Positions 24,208-36,709 of a DNA stretch of 64,000 nt are shown one piece after another. The stretch spans positions 51,514,270-51,578,269 of the forward strand of contig CM048846.1 of the NCBI GenBank assembly GCA_026545225.1. Reading direction: 5' to 3'. A model generated the notes under the pieces. The model did not search any database. It worked only from the letters and a program-made list of their open reading frames with translations, and was not told where the DNA came from. The stretch is from Cornus controversa (Eukaryota; Streptophyta; Magnoliopsida; Cornales; Cornaceae). A program made the translations under genes and the position numbers. Numbering within the stretch: the stretch's first letter is position 1; every line of letters begins with the position of its first letter.

Positions 24208-26420
24208 TGTAATACCCCGTAATTTTTGACGTCATTTATTTTAATTTAAATGTTTTATCTATATATATAATTGTTATTTGAATTGCTTTATTGATTGTGT
24301 ATTGATTGATTTAAATTTCCTTGAGTACTTTAAATGTTATATTGTTATTATTTTATTTGAATTGTTTTGTTGATTGTGTATTGATTAATTTAAATTTTCT
24401 TGAGTGCTTTAAATGTTAGGGAGTTTTTTTTATTTATTTAATTTTGGTTGGATTGGGTATTTGGATTATCTTTTATTTTAATTTTGGATTGGGCTAGGGT
24501 GAATTTGGGTTGAGTTGGGCTAGAATGGCTGGGCTTGAGATATATTTATTTTGATGGGATAGGGTTTATATTTTTTATAAATATATTTTTATATTTTTGG
24601 AGTTTATTTAGTTTTCTAAAATAATAATAATAATAATAATAATAAAAGAAAAGAAAAGAGGGGACTAGGGTTTCTGCCTTTAGTTTTACGCACAGAAACT
24701 CAGAGTGTAGACGAAAGAGAGGAGAGAGAGAAGGAGCGATCAAGTGGATGAGTTTTAAATCATCGAAGAAGAAAGTTCGACTCTTCTCTTCCCTTCCCTT
24801 TTGAATCTATATACATAGAGTAAATCCTGCAATGTGTAAATTGTTTGTTTCATTGTTTATTTTAATCTTTCATTTTGGTATAAAATTGATTTTATAAATC
24901 TGATTTTCCTCTGTGGATCATGATTTATGTGTAATTAATTTGGCAATTAAGGATTGGTGTTGGAATATTTATTTACACACATATAGATACACGCATACAT
25001 GTATATGATGAATATGTTGATATGTTAAGTTTAAATTTGTGGTTGTTTAATGTAGCAAATAATGGTTTGTTGAATTGTTCTTACTGGGTTAACTTACCCT
25101 AGAACATTCGGGAATGGAATATGGAGGGATTTAAATTTAATTTTGAAAATTTGTTGAAGAACCCTAGAAGTTGTGATTTGAGAGTTTTCGTTTTGGGCAT
25201 TTTTTATGAGGCTTTTGGTACTAATAGATAGCTTACAACGAGAGGAAAAGATCGGTATAAAATTTGGGTCGAACGAAGGTTGGGAAGTGGGCGGAAAGAG
25301 ACTGCCTACGAGCGTGAACAGTGCGCACAGGCTAGGGGAGGAAGAAGGCTGGGCAGCCTTCCCCCATGCTCTTCGCTGGCGCGTGTCAGGGCGTGGCACT
25401 GGCTGATGCCAGGGAAGGTACAGATGGGCCCCACTCGTAGGGGCCCACCTCTGGGCTCAGTTTGGGCCCATTCCGGATTAGTTTAATTTTTTTTTAATAT
25501 ATTTTTGAAATTTTTTAAAAATCTTGAAATTTCGGAAAACCATTTTTTAAAAATACTTTAAAATTTCAAAAAATTCTCAAATTTATATTTTCAGTTTCTT
25601 GGGGGTTAAATAAGCATGAGTTTTAAATATCAAGTCAAAATGAGTTTCCCTTGTGGTTATATTGATTTTAAAAGTATGTTTCAAAATAGGGTTTTCATCT
25701 TCTTTTATTTGAAAAATATTTTAAAATTTTTAGAAAATTCTAAAAAAATTTAAGTAACCTTTTAGGGACAGAATACACTTGGGTTTTAACTTTCAAATGA
25801 AAATGAGCTTCCCTCGTGGTTCAATTGGTTTTAAAAGTATGCCTCAAAAATGTGTTTGCTTTTCTTTTATTAGAAAAATATTTTTAAAATTTCTGAAAAT
25901 TGCAAAATAATTTAACAGAGTTTTTAGGAACCGAATAGGCCCATAAACCTAAATTACATAGGTTTAGACTCCCTTGAAAATTTAGGTACATTGGAGATCT
26001 AGTTGTGCGCTTGTTCCTAAAATTGGTGGTTATATTATTTTTGCTCCTCAACTGTATTGTCTTTGAAATTATGATTGTCCATGATATACTTGATTTTAAT
26101 TTAATTGTGAATGAGTTATTTTATTGTAATAATTGAATTTCTATTAGATTAAATTCACATGTTTGTACAGTTTAAATCACTATGCACAATCTTTTATTTC
26201 ATGTAGTAGTTTTGTTTGGGAGACATGTAAGAATTGCCAAGGGGCATGTTAAGATTACCAATACCTATTAAGATATCTAAAGTTAAAGGAGACATGGAAG
26301 AATTGTCAGAGGACATATCGGGATTGCCAATGCCCATTAAAATATTCAAAAATGATAATAATAGCGTGTCAGGATTACTTTGATTTATTAAAATACATGC
26401 ATATGTTTTTTATCAACTAC
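24208..26420 (+). mobile_element. Diverged LTR fragment of the same Ty3 family
   Basis: It begins TGTAATACCCCG, like the LTRs at 4506 and 11315. It follows the same order of blocks: GGATTGGGCTAGGG, CTAGGGTTTCTGCC, GGCCCACCTCTGGG, GGCCCATTCCG, AACTTTCT-like units, and ACATG.AAGAATTGCC units. Similarity stops near 26420, before the LTR end. It is clearly older than the insertion in FTB and is truncated on the right. No internal region follows. Confidence 0.85.
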
Positions 26421-27600
26421 TTTCCAATAAAGTTTGCACCCAATTCTTTGCTCCACTAGAAGGTGTGTACAAACAAGTGGTTCTATCACCTGTTGAGGGA
26501 ATCGGAAAAACAGTATTAACACACTAGCTAAGTGGTTCTATCACAAGTGGATCTAAACCACCTCCATGGAAATGTAGATATATAACAATATAGAAATCTA
26601 CACAAATGTTTTATATATCTCCATTGGTTTATTTGCAAGTTCTTTTTATCCAAACTTGATACAGAGCAGAACAATTGCTCTACCTGCATTTTTCTATCTA
26701 CCATAGCCTCTACACAAGGATAAAACTCAATTGAAAAAAGATTCTGAGAGAGAGCTAACATTGCTCCAGAAGAGGGAGGATAACTCTCTGGTAAGGCTAG
26801 TTCTGGACAATCTTGTTTTCCAATACCAATTAATACAAGCATAAAATACAAAGATGGAAAACTTTTGTGGTGGATGTCCAAGTTTTCATCCTGAATGATG
26901 AGTCACCCTTGAGTGAGGTAAGTTTCCATGTTTCTCTCTTGCTGTCCAATGCAAGGAATTAAACACCAAGCTCTGCAGGACAATAAACTTGTGAGAACAG
27001 AAGAATTCTGAACAGAAACAACTCATGTCTTAAATAAGATAGGATAATGTCCAAAAGAGTACAAAGGAACAAAATATAAGGGAAAAAACCAGTTCAGAAA
27101 TATATATTATATTTATAAATTTAAGCAAAACCACCACGGTGTATATAATCAGCCAAAGGAGAACTTCAAATATACCACCAGGCACTCAAAACAGTTTATT
27201 TTCTTAATTTTGTTTTACATTAAATTCAAGAATACTTCAAACAACTAATTTTGTTTCCTTAATTCTCCGCACTTCACCAAAAATGATGTTTTAGTTATCC
27301 ATGTCTTCTTTGTAGTTTCTCAGCTTTACTAAATTATTGCATTAGAAGCCTTAATTATTTTTACTTTTTCTGAAAAACAAGACACCAATCATTGATCTAC
27401 ATCATCGCAAGAGGAAGCCTTTTCCGGAAACTAGAAGCTTAAATCAAGTAGTTAAACCCTAGAAACAAGATTAAGGATCATTGTTTTATGGACTCAGAGT
27501 TATAGACTAACAAACCAAAATTCAAAAAAATTGCTCAAAAATGAATTTTCTAACATATATGCTTTTTGGTATGAAATTACCATATTTAATATTTTTATGG
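26421..27600. other. No confident gene; possible decayed exon on the minus strand
   Basis: A 117-codon minus-strand frame at 26881-26528 (blocks CPELALPESYPPSSG, LALSQNLFSIEFYPC) has a protein-like composition. Upstream of it, 26975-26910 reads in another frame after a CTGCAG acceptor. I do not recognise a family. These could be remains of the same unidentified gene as the exon-like segments at 28.1-28.5 kb. Confidence 0.25.
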
Positions 27601-27618
27601 TAATCAATCTACCCATCA

Positions 27619-27672
27619 CCCAGACCCCGCTCAAGCGGGAGCCTTGTGCACTGGATACGGCCTTTTTTTTTA
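27619..27672 (+). mobile_element. 5'-truncated Au-like SINE tail with long target duplication
   Basis: The body AGACCCCGCTCAAGCGGGAG, then CCTTGTGCACTGG and a T run, matches the conserved 3' end of plant Au SINEs. It is flanked by an 18-bp direct repeat with one mismatch (TAATC.ATCTACCCATCA at 27601-27618 and 27673-27690). Only about 54 bp of the SINE was inserted, as expected from incomplete LINE-driven reverse transcription. Confidence 0.75.
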
Positions 27673-27894
27673 TAATCGATCTACCCATCAGCCTAAGCCC
27701 TAGGCTAGACTCCCAATGTATCCCTTAAGTTGCCAGCAGGAATAAGAATCGAGTATTCAATTAACCATAACTATGACAAAATGTAAGAAATACTCTTCAA
27801 ATTTCAACTGAATCTTACCTTAAAATTGGCTTGACAGTGTTACAGATATACCTATAGCTTGGTGGTCCAAACTCTGCATTTATATTGTATATAA

Positions 27895-28595
27895 GTTTTT
27901 TCTATGAAGTTGGTGTTTCATACTTCCTTTATCTGTTTGCTTGGGTGTGAGATTTTCATAGGGTTATATATATGCTAAGTTAACTAGATTGAGTTAATTA
28001 AAGCATTTATACCTGTCAAAATCCATATGTTGTTTGTTCCTTTAAGTTGTGCTACTTCATTCCCGAGAATTGCTTACTTGTTACCAAGATTAACACAAGT
28101 TGAATAGCTTACCTTCTTTGATTCTAGTGCTGAAAGAGACTTTCTGTCATAAAAGCTCGGCAATGGCAACACTTTGAATTTGGAACTCTAATGAAATTAA
28201 CTGCTCTCCAGTTCATCACCTTCCTAGTTTTTCACTCATACATTTATGGCAATGCCTAATTATAAATGAAAGGCTTTTCACTACTGGACTGGAAAAAGTC
28301 GAGGCTCAAACATCTTTGAATTAATTTTATTAGGTAAAAGATGGAAAACCAAGAAATAAGAAATGGGTAATCTCATTGCATACCTTGGCCTTGATTTGTT
28401 TCTTCCTTTCAACATCTTTTACTTGAACTTTATCCTTAGTTTTGGGATGATTCTGTTTCAGAAGTCAATGAAGAGACATGTTTGCTAAGTGCCATAAAAA
28501 TTTATAAAGGCATAACAAAATGTTTTTGACAAATAATAACAATGGGTGGAATATGTTGTGTTTAGGCTTCTTTCCAACTATGTAGGAAATAAAAT
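27895..28595 (-). repeat. Copy A of a duplicated gene-like segment
   Basis: Similar over its length to copy B (29385-30360) in the same orientation. It holds two exon-like pieces on the minus strand. 28452-28384 is a 69-bp open block with CAG acceptor and GTATGC donor (encodes KTKDKVQVKDVERKKQIKAK). 28187-28113 is 75 bp open with GTAAGC donor (encodes FKVLPLPSFYDRK). The FK..PLPSFY block loosely recalls TPX2/WVD2-type microtubule proteins, but this is weak. The gene is not identified. Confidence 0.5.
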
Positions 28596-28639
28596 AAAGA
28601 TATGTGGTCAATTGAAATAAACCTTTCACATAAACAGAA

Positions 28640-29385
28640 AATCAAAGTTCTCTGTCGAAAAATAACTCAATTGCTTTCTCTCTCTAAAAATAATATTTTT
28701 TCTGAAAGTGTAATTAGAGAGAACATACAAGTGTTTATATAGATGATTAAGTCCTGAATTTCCTTGAAAAACATGTTAAAATCCAATTAGAAACGTATCC
28801 CAATGTTTGAGGAAAGTTTAGAGACCAATCCTAGTCAAAACAGGACGTTACTTAACAAATAAGCAAGTGTTAGCATGCATTGACCGGTCCATGTGAACTA
28901 AACTTAGATGGACCGGTCCACTGAGTCCAAAAACCTGATTTTGAGATCCGAGAGTTCATGGACCGGTCCAGGGAATGTTTGAACCAGTCCAACTTTGAAA
29001 TTTTCCAAAAATCACTCTTGAAACCCTAATTTTCAAAGTCGGATATCATCTTTTCTAAAACTAAGTGTCCTCACCAACTTACCTGGACTACATGACTCTC
29101 ATACTTGATCAATGATGTCTATGCACATTTGTAACTTCTTCAATGCTTCAAATGATCAAGTTCCTTGTCTAGATCATTGATGCATTCTTCAGATGATCAA
29201 GCTCCTTGTTTATGTCATTGATGGTCTAATCATATGCCTGCATTGGTGAAGAACACGGTCCTTGCTCTCGGTCTTCAATTGCATGATCGATTACAAGAAT
29301 TTAAATGAAAAGTTACAACTCGATAATTCTCAGTTTTGACACTGACGATTGTCAATTACAATTTATACGCCACAAGTGTTTTATT
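28640..29385 (-). mobile_element. Copia-type LTR fragment between copies A and B
   Basis: Several GGACCGGTCCA motifs, and blocks such as ATCGAGTTGTA and GATCATG.AATTGAAG on the minus strand, match the LTR at 44.6-45.9 kb. Only the 5' portion is present. It ends soon after a TATATAAACACTTG-like promoter region. Partial and diverged. Confidence 0.65.
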
Positions 29386-30360
29386 TAAGATTTTTTGATG
29401 AAGTTGGTATTTCATACTTCCTTTATCTGTTTGTTTGGGTGTGAGATTTTCATAGAGTTAAATATATACTAAGTTAAATAGATTGAGTTTATTAAAACAT
29501 TTGGACCTGTCAAAATCCATATGTTGTTTGTTCCTTTAAGTTGTGCTATTTCATTCCCTAGAATTGCTAACTTGTCACCAAGATTAACACAAGTTCAACA
29601 GCTTACCCTTTCAATTCTAGTGCTGAAGGGAGTCTGATGGAGATCCTGAGTCGGGTGGTCTACGTACTAACTATAGGCGTAGACGTAGAGGATGATTTTG
29701 ATTTATTTTATTTTATATGTATTTTCCTTATTTATTTAGGGTTTTGTTTTCCTTTAGGATTATTGTTTTGCCTATTTATATGGGTAGCTAATACATTGTG
29801 ACGGCACTTTTTGATGATTATTATTGAATACAAAATTTATTAAGATTTTTCCTCTCCCTTTGTTCTTCTTCTTCTTCTCTCTTTCTCTCTTCTTCTTCCC
29901 CTCTCTCTCCCATTCTTTCAAGCCTCCTGCATTAGAGTCCTTTATGTGATAAAAGCTCAGCAATGTCGACACTTTGAATTTGGACCTCTTACGAAATTTA
30001 CTACTCTCCAGCTCAGCACCTTCTTGTTTCTTCACTCATACATTTGTGGCAATAAGTCTAATTATAAATGAAAACCTTTTCACTATGGACTCGAAAAAGA
30101 TGGAAACCCAAGAAATAAGAAATGGGTAATCTCATTGCATACCTTGGCCTTGATTTGTTTCTTCCTTTCAACCTCTTTTACTTGAACTTTATCCTTAGTT
30201 TTGGGACGATTCTGTTTCAGGAGCCAATGAAGAGAGATGTTTGCTAAGTGCCATAAAAATTTATAATAGGCATAGCAAAATGATTTTTAACAGATAACAA
30301 CATTGGAAGGAATATGTTGTGTTAAGGCTTCTTTTCAACTATGTAGGAAATAAAATATAA
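29385..30360 (-). repeat. Copy B of the duplicated gene-like segment, interrupted
   Basis: It matches copy A, including the 69-bp exon-like block (30211-30143, encodes PKTKDKVQVKEVERKKQIKAK, acceptor CAG, donor GTATGC). The second exon-like block is split by a 300-bp insertion at 29635-29934. Farther upstream on the minus strand, 30835-30715 reads CVKCLLCHESDDEGH in an open frame and may be another exon. Function unknown. Confidence 0.45.
29635..29934 (+). mobile_element. 300-bp LTR-like insertion in copy B
   Basis: It is flanked by the 5-bp repeat GAGTC (29630-29634 and 29935-29939), and copy A shows the uninterrupted site. It starts TGATGGAGATCC and contains TATTTATATGGG near 29774 and TTGAATACAAAATTTATTAAG, which look like an LTR promoter and leader, then a long CT-rich tract. 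The right terminus is not a clean CA, so its class is uncertain. Confidence 0.5.
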
Positions 30361-32220
30361 ACTTGTATCATAATATCTCTGTTCTATATAGTGATAAAAG
30401 CAACAAGTTCTCCCGTATTAGAACTTTTTTTCAGTCTCTGGAGGAATTCCTTAATTTGGATATCTTTTAATTAGAACTCCAGATTCCAATAAATAATTAA
30501 AGACAAAACAAAGATAACCCATAGGCTGGCCTCCAATGAACCCCTTAAGCTGCTTGTGGAAACAGGATTTAAGGACTCAACCGCACATCCTCCCTAAAAG
30601 AGAGGTACTGATTACCACTGGGACAACAATAACAATAACCAAGAGTACTAGTGTGTGTGTGTGTGTATATAACTATATATATATATAAAGTACTAAGGGA
30701 AAGAAAAAAGCATGTTAAGCCACATGAAATTGAACTTGTGACCTTCATCATCAGACTCATGGCAGAGCAAGCACTTGACACATGAAACAAGGCCATCTAA
30801 GAATCCTCTTATGCTGTGTTGAGAAGAACATGATAAGACAAGCTTTTCTCCTGTTTTCCTTCTGAAAAAAAAAAAAAAGAGCTGATTATTAAAGCTGTAA
30901 AAGATATACATCTTTAAGTTGATTATTAGGCTGGAAACACGAAGGGAAAGAAAGAGGAATGTTTGAATTATAAAATTTAAAAGAAGAAGAAAAAGAAATA
31001 CAAAAACAAGTGTATATATAGGCCAAAAATTTCTCTCAAAATGATTTTTCAAATTTTCTAATAATCCCAAGCCTTTTCACCAGGCTAAGTTGACTTGAGA
31101 ACTTGACTCCACTATCTTCCCAATCGAAGAACAATTGCAAATGCCACCAAGCCTTTTTCCCATCTGGATAATGACCGTAATGCCAACAATATAGACAACA
31201 ATGGCCAAAATTTATTTGCTCGAAGTGTGGACACCGAGAAATGATAGGAAGAGAGAAGAAAATAAAAGTTTCGTTCTCATATTTTTCTTACTTGAGTCAT
31301 GAGAAAATGAGAAGCTAACTGCAATTTCGATATTTGAAACAGATTTTCATTTCAGAAACTAAAACAACAGTGTCTTTCCCTCCATTAGTTTTGGGTAGGA
31401 TGAAAATTTGAGAGGAAGGAATAATGTAAAATGGCTTTCTCAAGTTCTGTCAAATATATGGAACATCCTTTTCTCTAAGGCACTAATTAGAAATTTATTA
31501 TATTAATTCAATTTGTTCTAGAATTTCTTTCCTCAAATCTACTTCTTAAAATTTCATCCACTAAATCTTCAAATTAACAACAAAACGCACCATATAGTGT
31601 GTTCCTAAATTTGTGCAAAACAATGCCAAAGTAAGGTCATGAACTCATACAGCATATAGAGTCCCATATAAACAGACAAGTTATGTCATGTGGATGCAAG
31701 GATTTAATCCCATGATTACATATGAAATTAAGTGAACAGAGATTGCAGTTCACAAACAAAAGCTTCACATTGGTCAAAATAATTCCACCTGGGGAATCAA
31801 ACAGTCACCATCAGACCCTTCAAATGGAATGGCAAATGATGATTAACCCAATGAAAGATATGTGGTCAATTGAAATAAGCCTTTCACATTATGAATTTGT
31901 GATTTCAAGCATTGAGAGACCTAAAAAGACAAAAATTAACACATAACAAAGACTATTACAAAATTCTTCCAAATTGTGCATTTAATCAGCTTTTGTAGGA
32001 AAAAGAAAAAAACAATGTAAATTAGCTAAACACCAAATCATGCAGATTATCAGATGCTCAATGTTATGGTCTCCTACAATGAAGGAAATATCCAATGCCC
32101 AAATATCAAACCGTGATAGTATATTTTACAAGCATTTTATTAAAATTTTCATTACTATTTTGATTAAGAGTACACAAATCCATTATAAAATCAATAGAAC
32201 AGAAAGAAACTAACACATTA
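30361..32220. other. No gene recognised
   Basis: AT-rich DNA with (GT)n/(TA)n tracts at about 30651-30690 and an A-run at 30867-30880. The block AAAGATATGTGGTCAATTGA at about 31855 matches the right end of copy A (28594 onward), so pieces of the copied region are scattered here. Confidence 0.5.
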
Positions 32221-32225
32221 ACACT

Positions 32226-35200
32226 TCTCTCAGCGAAGGAGGAAAAGGGAGAGGAAAGTACAAAATTGCCGGAAAATCAAGAAAAAACTGGTGATACAGT
32301 AGTATCAGTTCCTCGGAAGCGAGGTCGGAAGAAGGAGGAAAAGGAAAAATTGCAGGAAAGTCAAGAAAACTATGGATGATGGGATGGTGGACTTTTTTGA
32401 TTCATCGGAGGAAAACGATGAAGTTGTTCCTGCAAAGAGAAGACGCGGTCGCGGTCCAAAGAAGAAGGTTCAGAAGAAGAAGGAAAATGGTCATTCTGTG
32501 ATGGCAGAGAAGGCCCAAGAAGGTGGTAAGAAGACGAGGAGGAACCCGCAGTCGAATGAGGCTAGGGTTTCTCGAGAAGGTGAAGAAGAAGATTAGGTAG
32601 GAGGTTTAGATAATGTGAAGGGTTATGCGCTTAGGCCTTCTAGAGTCAAACAAGAGCCTGCATTGAAGCCAAAGATTGGAAAGAAGATGAAGGATGAGAA
32701 TGTAATACTACTGTTGCTACTATGATCTTGTTTGGTTGTTTTTTTCTCTACTTTGTTGATTTTACTTGTGGCTTCTCTGTTTTCTGACTTTTGTTTTTAA
32801 CAGGGATATGAAGTTTCCAATATGTGTCACCAGTGCCAGAGGAACGATAAAGGCCAGAGTTGTTTGATGCACAAAATGCAATAGGAAGCGATATTGTGTC
32901 CCTTGCATGACTAGATGGTATGAATTATATTTTTTGCTCAAAATTTTTGTTGCTTTTTGGCCTTATTTCTTCATATCCTTCTTGGTTTGTTCTCAGTGCT
33001 AAGTTGGCTGCATATCAGCTCTTTGGTTTTTAGTTATTTGAGTTTGATCTGAAAATATTTTTGCGGCATTGAATTTGAGATGCGATTGTTTTCTAATGAA
33101 GCTTTGTTCAGTTCTTGTTATTTCTTTTGTTTGTGAACTAGTGACGTGCATTCTTTCTTATAAAGGAGAACAATTGCGCCTATGTTCCTTTTATTGTTTG
33201 AAATTTGGTTTGTTAAATCTACCAAAAAAAGTTTGGATCATGGATGTACAGTTGAAAAGTTGGTGTCTTCATCTACCTCAATGTCAAGATGATGAATTAG
33301 CCGTATGTTTCAAATTTTAGAAAGTAAAAAAAGAGGAAGTGTGTACTTGTGTTCGAGTAAGAAAAAAGGTTATATCCTACCTGTCCTCTCAGTTTGTTCA
33401 TCTATGCCCTGGATATTTATATGCATGCCTGAGAGTTGTGAAGCATGTATCTTGTCATTAACATTTTAGCTTCACAAGTGGATGATGGTTTAGTTGTCTT
33501 TCATGCAATTGAACAAGATTTTTTCCTTGTCTATTTGTTGCCATAATTGCAATTGCAAATCATGTTTGCGTTTAGATGTGCCACTTAAAGTCAGTTTCAT
33601 TAGCTCCTCTCTTTATGGTTTGTTGTTGCCTTTTCTAAGTGTCTTTTACATAAAACATTGTATGCTCTTCGCCATTTTCTGTAGGACCTAAAGAATTTAG
33701 AATTGAAGATAAGCGAAAATGATAAAGTTGAGCACTCCAAATATATATTTACAATTGCTTATGATGGAGAAGGAGTTGGAGGCTAGGATACAAGGTAGTC
33801 TTTTTTTGTTTAATGTTAATGTTAGGTAGCCTTCACACTTAACTTGGGATTCATCTTTTTATTTTTATTATTTGCTTCCCAGATTTTTAGGATGCTCATG
33901 ATAGGTAAAAAGTTCATGGTGGAATCAAGATTTGGGACTTGTGTAGAACAAGGCATTGAGATTATATTGAGGTGAATAAAAAAAATGTCCTAAAGTATAA
34001 AAGCTTCTTACATGAATATAATAATTGCCTCTAAATTATACGAATGATATAGAGGGACTTGCTGTGCCATTATATCGGGAACCATGGCGGAAGCGGTTTC
34101 TTTCTTCATATCTTTTTTTTTTCTTTCCCTTCTTTAGGGTAAAATAAAATGGACACTTCAAAATAGGTGGAAGATAGGTAAATTCTGCAAGTTACATGAC
34201 CAATCACTACAAAGCCAAGAGTTACCATATAAAGTAACTGAATGGGATGGTTCAAATTCAATGTCTATGTATGACAAGAATAGGAAATGATTAGATTCAG
34301 CCTCTGATATTGTTATGCTTTTTTACTAACGGATGTTTGTATGGCCAGGGTTATCATTATTGGAGATAATACTGCAACAGGCAAAGTGTCAATCTAATTA
34401 GCGCATCTTTTGGTAGGTTTTCAGGAATTATATTTTCTTTGTATGTCATTTTTTTTAATGAACGACTTCATATTTTACATGTTTTATGCAGCAACAGATG
34501 CAAAACTTCCATTATTGACTTCCACAGAAGCTGTCCACACTGTTCTCATGACCTATGCCTTATTTGTTGCCGGGAGTTCTGTGGTGGCAATCTGCAGGGA
34601 GGTGAGCCGGAAGTTATTATGCATTATATTGACAATGGGCTAGATTACTTGCATGGTGGAGAGCCTACAGAAAAGGGAGAAACTTCAGGTATACCTGTTG
34701 AAACTTGCTCTGTGGATCATGTTACGTCAACATCTGAGTGGAAAGCCGAGGAAAATGGTAGAATTACGTGTCCTCCAGAAAGCATTGGTGGTTGTGGTCA
34801 CGGGATTCTAGAATTGAAGTGTATTTTCCCAGAAGATTGGCTTTCAGAGTTGTTGGTTAAAGCAGAAGAAATAGCCTGTACGTTCAAACTCAAGGACATG
34901 CCTGAGAGTCATGCACAATGGTGCTTCTGTTTCAATTTGATGGGCGAAATTGACATGGACAGCGGTAATTTTCGGAAAGCAGCTTCTCGAGAAGATTCCA
35001 GTGACAACTATCTGTACTGTCCTACAGCCAAAGACATTGAACATGGGGGTTTGAAGCATTTTCAGTGGCATTGGTTCAAAGGGGAGCCTGTGATTGTCAG
35101 TAATGTGCTTGAAACAACGTCTGGTTTGAGCTGGGAACCAATGGTTATGTGGCGTGCAAAATTGGTCAGATCACAAATACCAAGCATTCCCAACAACTGG

Positions 35201-36560
35201 ATGTAATTGCCATTAATTGCTTGGACTGGTGTGAGGTCAGTTCACTTTTCAACCTCTGCCGTTCAATAATGCTGAAAATTGATGACATGCACTTGATATA
35301 GCAATGGACGTGCCTGGTCTATCATATTTTCTTTTTAGGTTTCATGATAATATCTATGAAAACTATTTTTAGAGGAAGCTAGATCTATCATCAGTTCAGG
35401 TGGATGTAATGTCAGTGCATTATTCGTTATGGCCAATTATATCAGACCTTTTCCTGTTTTCTTAACTGTTTGGTTAATTTGAAGAATTTTTTGTAACTCC
35501 TTTCTAACTTCTATAGGAATGGATTTGTTTATATGATGCATTCTCAAACCATGTTGTTGTACTTCAGCTTCTTGAAGAATTGTGCTGTGTTTCTCTTTTC
35601 TCCTATTTGATTATGTTGGACTGAGTTTGATTGAAATTTAATGTGCTTCTGTACATTCACAATTTGAATGGCTCAATAGTACATCTGTTTCAATAAAATT
35701 CAAGTGTTTTTTATTGAGAACCTTTCCCTATCATATTTAGAAAATGATTCATGCCATTTCCCATATATTGGGAGATGGGTTGGAATGATGAAGCCAATAA
35801 GAGGAACAATATGGGTAGTGGGTTAAAGTAATAAGGTTCATAAGGGCCGTTGCCTGGTTTGGCTGTTTAATGCTTAACATCAGTGCTATTGGAGTGAGTT
35901 CAATCCCAGAGCAGCTACTTTGTGAAATATCAAATTAAGGTTAGGTTTGTCTTGAATCCTCCCTTCCCAGACCCTACTGTAGCAGCACCAGAACCGAGTA
36001 ATGTCCCCGCTCTATTAATGTTCATGATTCCTTTTAAACTCTACCCCACATCGTTATGTAAAGGCCCTTGTATGCTTCCTTATTTTTATTTCACATGTTT
36101 CTGTACTTTTCAGGTTTGATTTGAAGGTGTATTTGTCTGTTGGCTCAGTGCATTTGATTGTAGTTGGACGTAAACTGAACCCATGATTGATTGATTTTAT
36201 ACTCTGCTGATTGTATCCTTATCAATGTTCATGATTTATATATTTCTCCTTTTCTTATGCTTGTTATTTTTCAAGTGACATTGAGTAAACTCTGTTGTTG
36301 GATGATTGATGATTTTGACTATATTCTTCTGATAAAATGCAGGTAGAAATTAATATCCACCATTTCTTTAAAGGGTATCTGGAGGCTCAATTTGACAGTG
36401 TTGGGTGGCCTCAGATTCTGAAGTTGAAAGACTGGCCCCTTCTAGTTTTTTTGAGGAACGTCTACCACGTCATGGTGCTGAATTCAAAGAATATACACAT
36501 CCTAAAAAATCTTTGAAGCCAGATTCTGTGACATGTCTGATAGCCAAAGACATATATTGC
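32226..36560 (+). pseudogene. JMJ25-like (KDM3 family) histone H3K9 demethylase pseudogene
   Basis: The intact family removes H3K9 methylation in the nucleus and has AT-hook-like basic stretches, a zinc-finger block and a JmjC domain. Here the pieces are: about 32226-32701 (RKRGRKK, KRRRGRGPKKK, SRVKQEPALKPKIGKK); 32804-32917 (VSNMCHQCQRNDKG, CNRKRYCVPCMTRW); about 33535-33588 (CNCKSCLRLDVPLK); 33685-33794 (LKNLELKISENDKVEHSKY, MMEKELEARIQ); 34492-35235 (CKTSIIDFHRSCPHC, DLCLICCRE, ASREDSSDNYLYCPTAKDIE, FKGEPVIVSNVLETTSGLSW); 36343-about 36550 (INIHHFFKGYLEA). Defects: an in-frame TGA at 32001+870 region inside the Cys block, an extra base just before it, a lost stretch near 33755, frameshifts near 35165 and 36440, and no catalytic JmjC core beyond a CDMSD remnant near 36530. 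Clearly non-functional as a demethylase. Confidence 0.88.
35835..36010 (+). mobile_element. Au-like SINE in the JMJ25 pseudogene
   Basis: It contains a box-B-like GAGTTCAATCCCA near 35896, then CTTTGTGAAATATCAAATTA, AGGTTAGGTTTGTCTTGAAT and CCTCCCTTCCCAGACCC, in the order found in plant Au SINEs. The terminal part is diverged and no clean tail or target duplication was seen. It lies between the exon ending at 35235 and the one starting at 36343. Confidence 0.6.
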
Positions 36561-36709
36561 ATATGGAATTGCTCTGGAAATGGTAATACGGTAACAACTT
36601 TAGGCAGGGGTCAAGGGCTGCCTTTTAACAATTCCATCCTCAAGCTAGGCCAATCACGGCCTTTGGATAAATATATAATTTGTGCAAACTGATGAATTAA
36701 TATATAAAA

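Noticed and set aside
29772-30035. 87-codon minus frame with KKKREREKKKKNKGRG
   Set aside because: Its first third overlaps an exon-like block of copy B, but most of it is the CT-rich end of the inserted 300-bp element read backwards.
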